Position numbers and translations under genes: made by a program | Shown: positions 54,678-62,568 of the stretch, piece by piece | How positions within the stretch are numbered: the stretch's first letter is position 1 | Layout of the letters: every line of letters begins with the position of its first letter | The notes under the pieces: generated by a model | Seen by the model: only the letters and a program-made list of their open reading frames with translations | Database searches by the model: none | What the model was told of the DNA's origin: nothing | Assembly: GCF_000971175.1 (NCBI RefSeq) | Contig: NZ_BBLY01000006.1 | Location: 1-64,000 of the forward strand | DNA length: 64,000 bases | Origin: Demequina pelophila | GTDB lineage: Bacteria > Actinomycetota > Actinomycetes > Actinomycetales > Demequinaceae | Reading direction: 5' to 3'

Positions 54678-55574
54678 ATGGGCACAGTGCCGTGGTCATC
54701 GCCCGTCGCGGACGTCGAGATCACCTTCGACCTGGCGGCGGATCTGCTCTCCGGGGCGCACCCGGACCTCGCCGACCTGCCCCTGGGGACCCGGCACGAG
54801 GGCTGGGACAACGTCACCTACCGGCTGGGCGAGGACCTGGCCCTGCGGCTGCCGCGCCGCGCGCTCGCCGCGGAACTCGCCTCGCGAGAGCACGCGTGGC
54901 TGCCCGGGCTCGCGCGCGAGTGGGCCTTCCGCACGCCCGTGCCGGTGCGCCTGGGCGCCCCCACCCCCGACTACCCGTACGCGTGGTCGATCGTGCGCTG
55001 GGTCGAGGGAGCCCACGCGTACGACGAGCCCCTGACCGCCGCCGGAGCCCGGCAGCTCGGGTCCGCGCTCGGGCAGCTGCACGTGCCGGCGCCGCCCGAC
55101 GCGCCCCGCAACCCCGTGCGCTCCGCGCCGCTGGCCGAGCGGGCCGAGCGCTTCGACCGCCGTCTCGAGCGGCTCCTCGCGGCAGGAGTCCCGGTCGACG
55201 AGGAGTCGATGCGGCAGGCCTACGCCGAGGGCGCCGCCCTCGCCCGCCCCGCCGCCACCTGGGCGCACCTGGACCTGCACGGCGCCAACGTGCTGAGCCT
55301 GGGCGGCGCTCTCGCGGGCATCCTCGACTGGGGCGACCTGGGTGCCGGCGACCCGGCCACGGACGTGGGCCAGGCGTGGTGCCTGGTGGGCACCGCACTG
55401 CGGCCCGCCCTCCTCGCCGGCTACCGGGGCACGGTGGGGGCGCTCGACGCGCACCTGACGGCGCGGGCCCGGGCCGAGGCCGTCGCGTACGCGGCGACGC
55501 TCGCCACCCTTGACGAGGACCCCTACCGGGCCGCGGGACTCGCGGCGCTCGCGGACCTGGGGATGGTTCAGTAG
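54678..55574 (+). CDS. Aminoglycoside/macrolide phosphotransferase-like protein
   Basis: A 298-residue APH-fold kinase. WAHLDLHGANVL holds the catalytic Asp/Asn and GILDWGDLGAGDPATDVGQAW the metal-binding Asp. The N-lobe has GWDNVTYRLGEDLALRLPRR. It may inactivate an antibiotic or phosphorylate a metabolite; substrate not predictable. The stop overlaps the siderophore gene stop by 7 bases. Confidence 0.9.
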   Translation: MGTVPWSSPVADVEITFDLAADLLSGAHPDLADLPLGTRHEGWDNVTYRLGEDLALRLPRRALAAELASREHAWLPGLAREWAFRTPVPVRLGAPTPDYPYAWSIVRWVEGAHAYDEPLTAAGARQLGSALGQLHVPAPPDAPRNPVRSAPLAERAERFDRRLERLLAAGVPVDEESMRQAYAEGAALARPAATWAHLDLHGANVLSLGGALAGILDWGDLGAGDPATDVGQAWCLVGTALRPALLAGYRGTVGALDAHLTARARAEAVAYAATLATLDEDPYRAAGLAALADLGMVQ

Positions 55575-56404
55575 CCCATGCGCTGCAGGAGCGGCTCGAT
55601 CTCGAGCCAGTTCTCCTCGTCGGGGCGGTCCTCCCGCCACAGGGACGCGTACTCGGCGCGCTGCTCCTCCGTCGCGGCCTCCCACACGCGCATCGCGCGG
55701 TCGAGGTCCGCGTGCCAGTAGCCCACGATCCGGTAGTGCGTGAGCGGCAGCGCGAACTCGCGGCGCAGCAACTGGCGGATCCGGCGCGAGTGGACCGACT
55801 CGCACGCGACCCAGACGTAGGAGCGCGCGTCGGGCTCGAGCAGGTCGGTGGTCGCCGCGAGCCCGGAGAGCGCGTCCTTGAGGACCGATGCGCCGATCCC
55901 GTTGCCGCCCACGACCCAGTCGACCTGGGCGACGGCCGCGGTCGGCAGGTCCCGCGCATCGTCCAGCGAGGGGACCTCGACGATCACGCGGAACTCCTCG
56001 TCCGGGCCGGCTTCCGCGAGCGCGCGGGCGATCGCGGGCAATGCGGTGAGGTCGCCCGCCATGACGCGCACGCCGGAGTCGGCCGGGGGCCCGTAGTAGG
56101 CCTTGGGGTCGGAGATGCGGGTGCGGGCGCCCGGTGCGGCGGCCCGCGCCCAGGTGGCGCCCGGGCCGTCGCCGTGGAGGAAGGCCTCCAGCTCGAAGCC
56201 GTCGGCGGTCACGGCGCTCACGGTGTAGTGGCGGGAGCGGTGGCCGTCGGGGTCGTCGGTGAGGGCGCCCACCTCGACGTGCACGAACTCGTCCGGGCGG
56301 CCGGTCGAGGACCAGCCGGGCTCGTCGAGGCGCAGCCGGATCCGGACCATGCGCGGGCCCGCCTGCTCGACCGCGGTCACCGTCGCAGCGTGCACCGTCT
56401 CCAT
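55568..56404 (-). CDS. Siderophore-interacting protein (ferric reductase)
   Basis: A 278-residue FAD/NAD(P)H reductase of the ViuB/SIP family. HYTVSAVTADGFELEAFLHGDGPGATWA is the flavin domain and WVACESVHSRRIRQLLRREF the conserved end; GYWHADLDRA is typical. It releases iron from ferric siderophores in the cytoplasm. GGAGGGGG precedes the ATG and TACACT (56459-56464) is a likely -10. Confidence 0.93.
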   Translation of the reverse strand: METVHAATVTAVEQAGPRMVRIRLRLDEPGWSSTGRPDEFVHVEVGALTDDPDGHRSRHYTVSAVTADGFELEAFLHGDGPGATWARAAAPGARTRISDPKAYYGPPADSGVRVMAGDLTALPAIARALAEAGPDEEFRVIVEVPSLDDARDLPTAAVAQVDWVVGGNGIGASVLKDALSGLAATTDLLEPDARSYVWVACESVHSRRIRQLLRREFALPLTHYRIVGYWHADLDRAMRVWEAATEEQRAEYASLWREDRPDEENWLEIEPLLQRMGY

Positions 56405-56477
56405 GGGTCCCCCTCCGGCCGTCGCGACACCTCGGGCGAGGCTCGCCGTGACCGAGCCAGTGTAAGCCCTTACGCAA

Positions 56478-56491
56478 CGACAGTGTTGTCG
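56478..56491. promoter_or_regulatory. Small dyad upstream of the siderophore reductase
   Basis: CGACA-GTGT-TGTCG is a short inverted repeat near the -35 region of the reductase gene. It does not match an IdeR/DmdR iron box, so its meaning is open. Confidence 0.35.
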
Positions 56492-56535
56492 AATTCGAGC
56501 GCGCGTGCCTCTTACGCGACCGGGGTGGTCGCCCC

Positions 56536-56541
56536 TATGGT
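56536..56541 (+). promoter_or_regulatory. -10 box, leaderless GNAT gene
   Basis: TATGGT on the plus strand, 7 bases before the GTG at 56549. Confidence 0.5.
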
Positions 56542-56548
56542 GAGCCGT

Positions 56549-57115
56549 GTGCCGTTCGCCCCTCTCACGACCGACCGGTTGGTGCTGCGCCCCTTCACCG
56601 CGGCCGACGCCGAGGACTTCGCCGAGCGCCGCTCGGACCCCGAGACCGCGATGTATCAGGCGTGGCGAGTCCCGTACTCGGTGGAGCGGGCGCGCGATCT
56701 GATCGCCTCGATGGAGGGCCGCGAGGGCCCCATCCCCGGGGGCTGGTACCAGCTCGACATCACGCGGACCGCGGACGGCCGCACGGTGGGCGACATCGCG
56801 ATGTACCTGCACGAGCACGGCCACACCGCGGAGATCGGCTACACGCTCAACCCCTGGGCCCGCCGGCGCGGGTACGCCACCGAGGCGGCCGCCGCGGTGC
56901 TCGACCTGCTCGTCGACGTCACCGGCGTCCACCGGATCGAGGCGAGCACGCACCCCGCGAACGAGCGCTCGATCGCGGTGCTCGAGCGGCTGGGCTTCAC
57001 GGCCGAGGGCGTCCGCCGGGAGGCGTTCTGGGTCGAGGACGAGGTGAGCGACGACGCGATGTTCGGGCTGCTGGCCCGCGAGTGGCGGGCCCACCGCACC
57101 GCCATGCGGCTCTGA
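56549..57115 (+). CDS. GNAT acetyltransferase (RimJ/RimL type)
   Basis: A 188-residue acetyltransferase: LTTDRLVLRPFTAADAEDFAERRSDPE is the RimJ-like N-terminus, NPWARRRGYATEAAAAVLDLL the acetyl-CoA site, and SIAVLERLGFTAEGVRREAFW the C-terminal helix. GTG 56549 fits the leaderless spacing; ATG 56537 is an alternative. Substrate unknown. Confidence 0.9.
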   Translation: MPFAPLTTDRLVLRPFTAADAEDFAERRSDPETAMYQAWRVPYSVERARDLIASMEGREGPIPGGWYQLDITRTADGRTVGDIAMYLHEHGHTAEIGYTLNPWARRRGYATEAAAAVLDLLVDVTGVHRIEASTHPANERSIAVLERLGFTAEGVRREAFWVEDEVSDDAMFGLLAREWRAHRTAMRL

Positions 57116-57168
57116 GTCGGCGCCGGACCGCCCTGTGCGACGGGAGGGATGTTGCGCGCGCGTCGCTC

Positions 57169-57237
57169 CGCGAATTCATGCGCGATGCACGCGCGGCTTG
57201 TCGGGCCCGCGCGGCGTGCATCGTGCATGAATTCGCG
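57169..57237. repeat. Long inverted repeat, 24-bp arms
   Basis: Arms 57169-57192 and 57214-57237 (CGCGAATTCATG...) match at 23 of 24 positions; the one mismatch is a G-U pair in the plus-strand RNA, so a continuous 24-bp stem can form around a 21-base loop. It lies 54 bases after the GNAT stop. Confidence 0.93.
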
Positions 57238-57377
57238 TAGGTGCGCGAACACACCTGCCCGACCCCCTTCCCACGCCACCGCCGCGCGCCCGCGGCTTCA
57301 TCGAATCTTCACGAGGGCGCCCCTGGGGGCTTCACACCGGCGCGATGGACTGGGCTCATGAAGGAAAGGAGCCCATC

Positions 57378-58295
57378 ATGAACACGCGACGCACCATCAT
57401 CGCCGCGGCCGGGGCGGGAGCGCTGCTCACCGCCGGGATCGCGGGGGTCGCCTGGGCGGACTCGTCCGGCGACGCCACGGACGACGACACCGCCACGACC
57501 GAGCCCGCGCTCGAGCAGGATCGCGACCGCCTCAACGATGGAGAGGCGACGGAGGACGCCGGCCGGTACGGCCGCCACGGCGGCGGCATGGGCATGCGGG
57601 GCGGCGAGCGGGAGGGCGGGTACGGCCAGGGCGCCGGCGCCGATGCCGACGACGAGACCGCCGCTGACGACGAGACCGCCGCCGGCGCCTGCGGAGACGG
57701 AACCGGCCCCGGCCGCGGGGAACGCGGCGGCGGTCGCCAGGGCGAGGACGGCCGCGGCGACATCGGCACCCTCATCCCCGACGTGGAGGGCGAGGCGAGC
57801 CCCGACGAGGCGGACAGCCTGGCGTTCATGGCCGAGGAGGAGAAGCTCGCCCGCGACCTCTACGCCGAGCTCGCGGACACCTGGGACCTGCGGCAGTTCG
57901 CCATGATCGCGCGGGCCGAGCAGCACCACCTCGACGCCGTGAGCGCGCTGCTCGACGCCTACGACCTCGAGGACCCGACCGAGGGCGCCGAGCCCGGCGA
58001 GTTCACCGACGCCGACCTCCAGGAGCTGTACGACACGCTGCTCGCGGAGGGCGCCCGGTCCGAGACCGCCGCCCTGGGCGTGGGTGCGCTCGTCGAGGAG
58101 ACCGACATCGCGGATCTGCGGGCGCAGGACGTCGACGCCGACGCGATCGCGACCGTGTACGCCCGCCTCGAGGCCGGCAGCGAGCGTCACCTCACGGCGT
58201 TCGTCCGGGCGCTCGACGACGCGGGCGAGCCCTACGCGGCGCAGGTGCTCTCGCCCGGCGAGGTGGAGGACATCACGGGCGTGCCCGCTCCGTAG
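57378..58295 (+). CDS. Secreted DUF2202 (ferritin-like) protein
   Basis: A 305-residue exported protein with a signal peptide (AAAGAGALLTAGIAGVAWA), a disordered Gly/Asp/Glu/Arg-rich section (~25-140) and a DUF2202 four-helix domain: EEEKLARDLYAEL, FAMIARAEQHHLDAVSALLD (ferritin-type E-x-x-H) and later ERHLTAFVRALDD. It may bind or oxidise metal ions outside the cell. AAAGGAG precedes the ATG. Immediately upstream of a two-component system. Confidence 0.88.
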   Translation: MNTRRTIIAAAGAGALLTAGIAGVAWADSSGDATDDDTATTEPALEQDRDRLNDGEATEDAGRYGRHGGGMGMRGGEREGGYGQGAGADADDETAADDETAAGACGDGTGPGRGERGGGRQGEDGRGDIGTLIPDVEGEASPDEADSLAFMAEEEKLARDLYAELADTWDLRQFAMIARAEQHHLDAVSALLDAYDLEDPTEGAEPGEFTDADLQELYDTLLAEGARSETAALGVGALVEETDIADLRAQDVDADAIATVYARLEAGSERHLTAFVRALDDAGEPYAAQVLSPGEVEDITGVPAP

Positions 58296-58298
58296 GAT
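58293..58298 (+). promoter_or_regulatory. -10 box, leaderless response regulator
   Basis: TAGGAT on the plus strand, 7 bases before the GTG at 58306. It overlaps the stop codon of the DUF2202 gene. Confidence 0.45.
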
Positions 58299-58305
58299 GG
58301 CGAGC

Positions 58306-58992
58306 GTGGCCGCACGCACGGTGCTGGTAGTCGACGACGAGGCCAATATCAGGGACCTCGTCGCCGACTATCTGCGCCATGACGGCTTCGAGGTCCTGCA
58401 GTCCGGCTCCGGCGAGGAGGCGCTCGACCTCCTCGCCCGCACGGCGGTGGACCTGGTGATCCTCGACGTGCGGCTGCCCGGCATCGACGGCGTGGAGACG
58501 CTCCGACGCCTGCGCCGCTCCTCCGACGTGTACGTGCTCATGCTCACGGCCCGCAGCGAGGAGGCCGACCGCATCGTGGGCCTCGAGGTGGGCGCCGACG
58601 ACTACGTCACCAAGCCCTTCAGCCCGCGCGAGGTGGTCGCACGCGTGCGCACGCTCCTGCGGCGCCGCGACGCGCCCGCCCCGGCGAGCGACAGCATCGT
58701 CGCCGGGCCTCTCACGCTCGACCCGGGCGCCCGCGAGGCGCGCGTCGACGACCGGCCCGTCGAGCTCACCGCCCTCGAGTTCGATCTGCTCGCCGCGCTC
58801 GCCTCCGCGCCGGGGCGCGTGTTCACGCGCCGCCAGCTCATCGAGCGCGTGTGGGGCTGGGACTTCTTCGGCGATGAGCGCATCGTCGACGTCCACGTGC
58901 GCAAGCTGCGCCGGGCGCTCGACGACCCGGCCGACGATCCGCGCCTGGTCCTCACCGTGCGCGGGGTGGGCTACAAGCTGGCGGCGTCATGA
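58306..58992 (+). CDS. OmpR-family response regulator
   Basis: A 228-residue regulator with a receiver (VLVVDDEANIRDLV, phospho-Asp in LVILDVRLPG, Lys in YVTKPFS) and a winged helix (ELTALEFDLLAALASAPGRVFTRRQLIERVWG...VDVHVRKLRRAL). I chose GTG 58306 (TAGGAT 7 bases upstream); ATG 58297, which would overlap that box and follow the previous stop by one base, is possible. The kinase gene overlaps the stop (ATGA). Confidence 0.94.
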   Translation: MAARTVLVVDDEANIRDLVADYLRHDGFEVLQSGSGEEALDLLARTAVDLVILDVRLPGIDGVETLRRLRRSSDVYVLMLTARSEEADRIVGLEVGADDYVTKPFSPREVVARVRTLLRRRDAPAPASDSIVAGPLTLDPGAREARVDDRPVELTALEFDLLAALASAPGRVFTRRQLIERVWGWDFFGDERIVDVHVRKLRRALDDPADDPRLVLTVRGVGYKLAAS

Positions 58993-60065
58993 GGTCGCTG
59001 CGCGCACGCCTGCTCGCCTCGCACCTCGCGGTCGCGGCGGTCGGAGTGATCGCGCTCGTTGCGGTCGGGGGCTGGGTCGCAGGGGTGCTGGTCGAGCGCC
59101 GGGTGGGCCGGATGCGCGGCATGACCAGCACGGCCGATGCGCGGGAGGCCCTCGAGGCGGCGCTCCCCGCCGCGCTGGGCTGGGGCGCCGCGGCCGGCAT
59201 CGCGAGCGCGGCGATCGCAGCGGCGCTGGTCGCCCGCCGCGTCGTGCGCGCGCTCGCCGGCTTCCAGGAGGCCTCGCGCCGCATCGCCGACGGCGACTAC
59301 GCACACCGCATCCCGCCGCCGCCCGAGGCCGAGCTCGCCGCGGTCGCCGCGGACATCGACGCCCTCGCCGCACGCCTCGAGGAGGGCGAGACGCGCCGGG
59401 TGCGGCTCATCGACGAGGTGGCGCACGAGATGCGCACGCCGGTCACCACCATCCGCGGCTCCATGGAGGCGCTGCTCGACGAGGTGGCGGAGCCCACGCC
59501 CGAGGTCTTCGCGCGGGTGGCCGCCGAGGCGGCACGCCTCGAGCGCCTCGCCGCGGACCTGTCCACGCTGTCCCGCGCCGAGGAGCGCGCCCTCACGCTG
59601 GCCCTGGCGCCCGCGGACCTCGCCGCGATCGCGCGGGACGCGGCCGACCGGCTCGCACCCCAGTTCGAGCACCGCGGGGTCGCCCTCCGGGTCGACGGCC
59701 CCGGCCCCGTCCCCGTGCACGCCGACCGCGACCGGGTCCTCCAGATCCTCATCAACCTGCTGGGCAACGCGCTCGCGCACACGCCCGGCGGCGGCGCGGT
59801 GACGCTGGCCTGCGTGCGCGAGGGCACCACGGCGCGCGCGACGGTGACCGACACGGGCCGGGGGATCGCGCCCGAGCACCTCGACAAGGTGTTCGAGCGT
59901 TTCTACCGGGTGCCGGGGGACGATGCGCCGGCCGGCCGGGGCATCGGCCTCACCATCGCGCGGGCCCTGGCCCGCGCCCACGGCGGCGACCTCGCGGCCG
60001 CCTCCGAGGGGACGGGGCGCGGCGCATCGTTCACCCTGACCCTGCCCCAAACGTCCCAGATGTGA
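58989..60065 (+). CDS. Sensor histidine kinase
   Basis: A 358-residue kinase with two N-terminal helices (~10-35 and ~55-80), a HAMP-like linker, HisKA (LIDEVAHEMRTPVTTIRGSMEALL, His about residue 146) and HATPase (INLLGNALAHTPGGGAVTL, TDTGRGIAPEHLDKVFERFYRV, GRGIGLTIAR). It has almost no sensor domain between the helices, so it may sense the membrane. The variable loop VPGDDAPAG is encoded by the dispersed 10-mer. Confidence 0.94.
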   Translation: MRSLRARLLASHLAVAAVGVIALVAVGGWVAGVLVERRVGRMRGMTSTADAREALEAALPAALGWGAAAGIASAAIAAALVARRVVRALAGFQEASRRIADGDYAHRIPPPPEAELAAVAADIDALAARLEEGETRRVRLIDEVAHEMRTPVTTIRGSMEALLDEVAEPTPEVFARVAAEAARLERLAADLSTLSRAEERALTLALAPADLAAIARDAADRLAPQFEHRGVALRVDGPGPVPVHADRDRVLQILINLLGNALAHTPGGGAVTLACVREGTTARATVTDTGRGIAPEHLDKVFERFYRVPGDDAPAGRGIGLTIARALARAHGGDLAAASEGTGRGASFTLTLPQTSQM

Positions 60066-60074
60066 CGTTTGCGG

Positions 60075-60101
60075 GTCACGGAACGGTCACACCCGCGTCA
60101 C
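60075..60101. promoter_or_regulatory. 11-bp direct-repeat array (OmpR/PhoP-type)
   Basis: GTCAC recurs at 60075, 60086 and 60097, exactly every 11 bases, in GGGTCACGGAA, CGGTCACACCC and GCGTCACATTC. It lies directly after the kinase gene and upstream of the lipoprotein gene, so it may be bound by the response regulator encoded next to it. Confidence 0.6.
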
Positions 60102-60123
60102 ATTCGTGCGTCGCCGCTTGAAA

Positions 60124-60144
60124 GTCCCGGCGGCCCGCCGGGAC
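60124..60144. repeat. 21-bp perfect palindrome
   Basis: GTCCCGGCGG and CCGCCGGGAC flank a single C. It lies 11 bases before the lipoprotein GTG, so it may be an operator or a hairpin controlling translation. Confidence 0.8.
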
Positions 60145-60155
60145 GATCGTGAGCC

Positions 60156-60599
60156 GTGTCTGAACGTGCGCGGCGGCGCGTCCTCAGGGCCGTCGCGACC
60201 GCGACGGCCCTCCTTGTGCTGTCCGCCTGCCACGCCGCCGGCACCCCGGCCCCGGCATGGACCGAGCCCTCGGACTACACGTACGACGCGGCCGTGACGG
60301 TCTTCGGCCCCACCGCGGGCCGCTGGCGCATCACCGTGCGCGGGAGCTCCGTCGTGTCGGCGGTGCCGCTCGACGCCGAGGCGGAGACCGCGAGCCGCGA
60401 GGGCCTGGTGGAGCCGGCGGACTTCCCCACGCTCGCGCAGCTCGAGGAATGGCGCGCCCAGGCCGAGTCCGAGGGCGCGGATCTCGCGCGCCTGTCGCGC
60501 CGCGCCGACGGCGCACCCGTGACGCTCGAGCTCGACATGAGCGCGACCGCAGCCGACGACGACTACCACCTCACCGTCAGCGGCATCTCGACCCCGTAG
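60156..60599 (+). CDS. Lipoprotein, DUF6174-like
   Basis: A 147-residue lipoprotein (signal peptide, lipobox VLSACHA, Cys about residue 25) with a domain starting SDYTYDAAVTVFGPTAGRWRITVRGSSVVSAVPLD, which resembles DUF6174. The middle is acidic; the C-terminus is a short beta strand. Likely under control of the adjacent two-component system. Function unknown. Confidence 0.72.
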   Translation: MSERARRRVLRAVATATALLVLSACHAAGTPAPAWTEPSDYTYDAAVTVFGPTAGRWRITVRGSSVVSAVPLDAEAETASREGLVEPADFPTLAQLEEWRAQAESEGADLARLSRRADGAPVTLELDMSATAADDDYHLTVSGISTP

Positions 60600-60657
60600 G
60601 CATCGGGCCCGCCGCATGCGTAGCCGCGGAGGCCGCGCGCGTGGAACAGTAGGCCCC

Positions 60658-61137
60658 ATGGAGATCTTCGAGACCCCGCTCCCCGGAGTCGGCGTCCGCT
60701 ACGAGTTCACCGCCGAGGGGGGCGATCACGTGGGAGTGATCGTCCGCCGCGACGGCAAGCGCGACATCGCGCTGTACGACCGTGAGGACCCTGACGCGTG
60801 CCGCGGCACCGTCGAGCTGTCGGAGGGCGACTCCGGCAAGCTGGCCGAACTGCTGGGCGGCACCAACATCACCGCGCGGCTCGAGGATCTGCGCCACACC
60901 ATCGTGGGGCTCGCGATCGAGTGGGTGACCATGCCCGACGCGGGCGGCCTGGTGGGCCGCAGCCTCGCGGACGGCCGCATCCGCTCCGAGACCTCGGCCA
61001 GCGTGGTCGCGGTGATCCGCGACGACCAGGGCATCCCCGGCATCCAGCCATCCTTCGTCTTCGAGGCCGGCGACACCGTCCTGGTCATGGGCTCCGACGA
61101 GGCGGTGGACCGAGCCGCCGCGATCCTCACGGGCTGA
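60658..61137 (+). CDS. TrkA-C (RCK_C) regulatory subunit, KhtT-like
   Basis: A 159-residue cytoplasmic protein. The N-terminal half (VRYEFTAEGGDHVGVIVRRDGKRDIALYDREDPD) matches KhtT; the C-terminal RCK_C domain (VGRSLADGRIRSETSASVVAVIRDDQGIPG...FEAGDTVLVMGSDEAVDRAAAIL) binds a nucleotide or ion. It should gate the antiporter encoded 3 bases downstream. GGAACAG precedes the ATG. Confidence 0.9.
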   Translation: MEIFETPLPGVGVRYEFTAEGGDHVGVIVRRDGKRDIALYDREDPDACRGTVELSEGDSGKLAELLGGTNITARLEDLRHTIVGLAIEWVTMPDAGGLVGRSLADGRIRSETSASVVAVIRDDQGIPGIQPSFVFEAGDTVLVMGSDEAVDRAAAILTG

Positions 61138-61140
61138 CCC

Positions 61141-62430
61141 ATGGAGCTCGCGACCGCACCCATGACGGGCATGCGCGTCGTCGCCGAGAGCGCGCACGAG
61201 GAGACGTCGGCCGTCCTCATCGAGCTCGGCCTGGTCTTCCTGGTGCTCGCCATCCTGGGACGGCTCGCCAACCGCATCGGCGTGCCGTCCATCCCGCTGT
61301 ACCTGCTCGCGGGCCTCTTGATGGGCGACGGCGGATTCATCCCGATCAGCGCCGGCGAGGAGTTCCTCGAGACCGGCGCGCAGATCGGCGTGGTGCTCCT
61401 GCTGCTCCTGCTGGGCCTCGAGTACTCGCCCGCCGACCTGCGGGTGGGCATGCGCACCACATGGAAGGCGGGCATCCTCGACCTGCTCGCCAACGGGCTG
61501 CCGGGCTTCGCCGTGGGGCTGATCCTCGGGTGGTCGCCCACCGCATCGGTCCTGCTCGGCGGCGTCACGTACATCTCCAGCTCGGGCATCATCGCGCGCC
61601 TGCTCGACGACTTCGACCGCCTCGCCAACCGCGAGACCCCGGTGATCCTCTCCCTGCTCGTGATGGAGGACATCGTGATGGCGGTGTACCTGCCCATCGT
61701 CGCCGTCATGCTCATCGGCGCGACGATCCTCCAGGGCGCCGTCGCCGCGGGCATCGCGATCGGCATCGTGGGCGTCGCGTTCGTCCTCGCGTCGCGCTTC
61801 TCCCACCACGTCTCGCACGCGGTGCACTCGCATTCGCGCGAGCTGCTGCTGCTGGGCGTGCTGGGCCTCGCGTTCCTGGTGGCGGGGCTCGCGGAGGCGG
61901 TGCAGGTGTCCGCCGCGGTCGGCGCGTTCCTCCTGGGGCTCACGCTGTCGGGCAACGTCGCGGACCAGATCCGCGGCCTCCTGCCGCCCCTGCGCGACGT
62001 GTTCGGCGGCATCTTCTTCGTGTTCTTCGGGATCGGGATCGACCCGCGCGACCTGTGGCCGGTCCTCCTGCCCGCCCTCGCCCTCGCCCTCGTCACGGGC
62101 GTGACCAAGGTGGGCACGGGCATCTGGGCGGCCCGCCAGGCGGGCATCGGCCCCAAGGGCCAGTGGCGCACCGGACTGTCCCTGGTGCCGCGCGGGGAGT
62201 TCTCGATCGTCATCGCGGGGCTCGGCGTCTCCGCCGGCATCCAGCCGCTGCTGGGACCCCTCGCGGCCGCGTACGTGCTCATCCTCGCGGTCGTCGGCTC
62301 GGTGCTCATGCGCTACGCCGACCGCATCCCGTCCCCGTTGAAGAAGCCCGCGGCGCGCCACCCTCGCACCTCGCGGCCGCCGCGCTCGTCGAAGTCGGCC
62401 GGCTCGTCGAGGACCGCCCCGGGCGTGTGA
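61141..62430 (+). CDS. CPA2 K+/H+ antiporter, KhtU-like
   Basis: A 429-residue membrane antiporter with about 12 helices. Typical parts are IGVPSIPLYLLAGLLMG, YISSSGIIARLLDD, VSAAVGAFLLGLTLSG and FFVFFGIGIDPRDL. With the KhtT-like subunit it forms a potassium efflux system. The C-terminal 40 residues are basic and disordered. Confidence 0.92.
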   Translation: MELATAPMTGMRVVAESAHEETSAVLIELGLVFLVLAILGRLANRIGVPSIPLYLLAGLLMGDGGFIPISAGEEFLETGAQIGVVLLLLLLGLEYSPADLRVGMRTTWKAGILDLLANGLPGFAVGLILGWSPTASVLLGGVTYISSSGIIARLLDDFDRLANRETPVILSLLVMEDIVMAVYLPIVAVMLIGATILQGAVAAGIAIGIVGVAFVLASRFSHHVSHAVHSHSRELLLLGVLGLAFLVAGLAEAVQVSAAVGAFLLGLTLSGNVADQIRGLLPPLRDVFGGIFFVFFGIGIDPRDLWPVLLPALALALVTGVTKVGTGIWAARQAGIGPKGQWRTGLSLVPRGEFSIVIAGLGVSAGIQPLLGPLAAAYVLILAVVGSVLMRYADRIPSPLKKPAARHPRTSRPPRSSKSAGSSRTAPGV

Positions 62431-62441
62431 GACCATGTGCC

Positions 62442-62490
62442 ATCCTCCCCGCTCGGGGCCCCGGCCCCACGGATGACCATCGGGGAGGAT
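62442..62490 (+). terminator. Terminator of the KhtTU operon
   Basis: ATCCTCCCCG and CGGGGAGGAT are exact complements 29 bases apart, with a smaller hairpin inside. It lies 12 bases after the antiporter stop. Confidence 0.65.
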
Positions 62491-62568
62491 GCGCCGGTCA
62501 CGTCGCGCGGTTGGCGTGGCACGCGCAAGGACGCGCACCCTTGACGATCCTCCGAGGTGCCTAGCTCC

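Noticed and set aside
56478-56491. IdeR/DmdR iron box for the siderophore reductase
   Set aside because: The dyad does not contain the TTAGGTTAG-type half sites.
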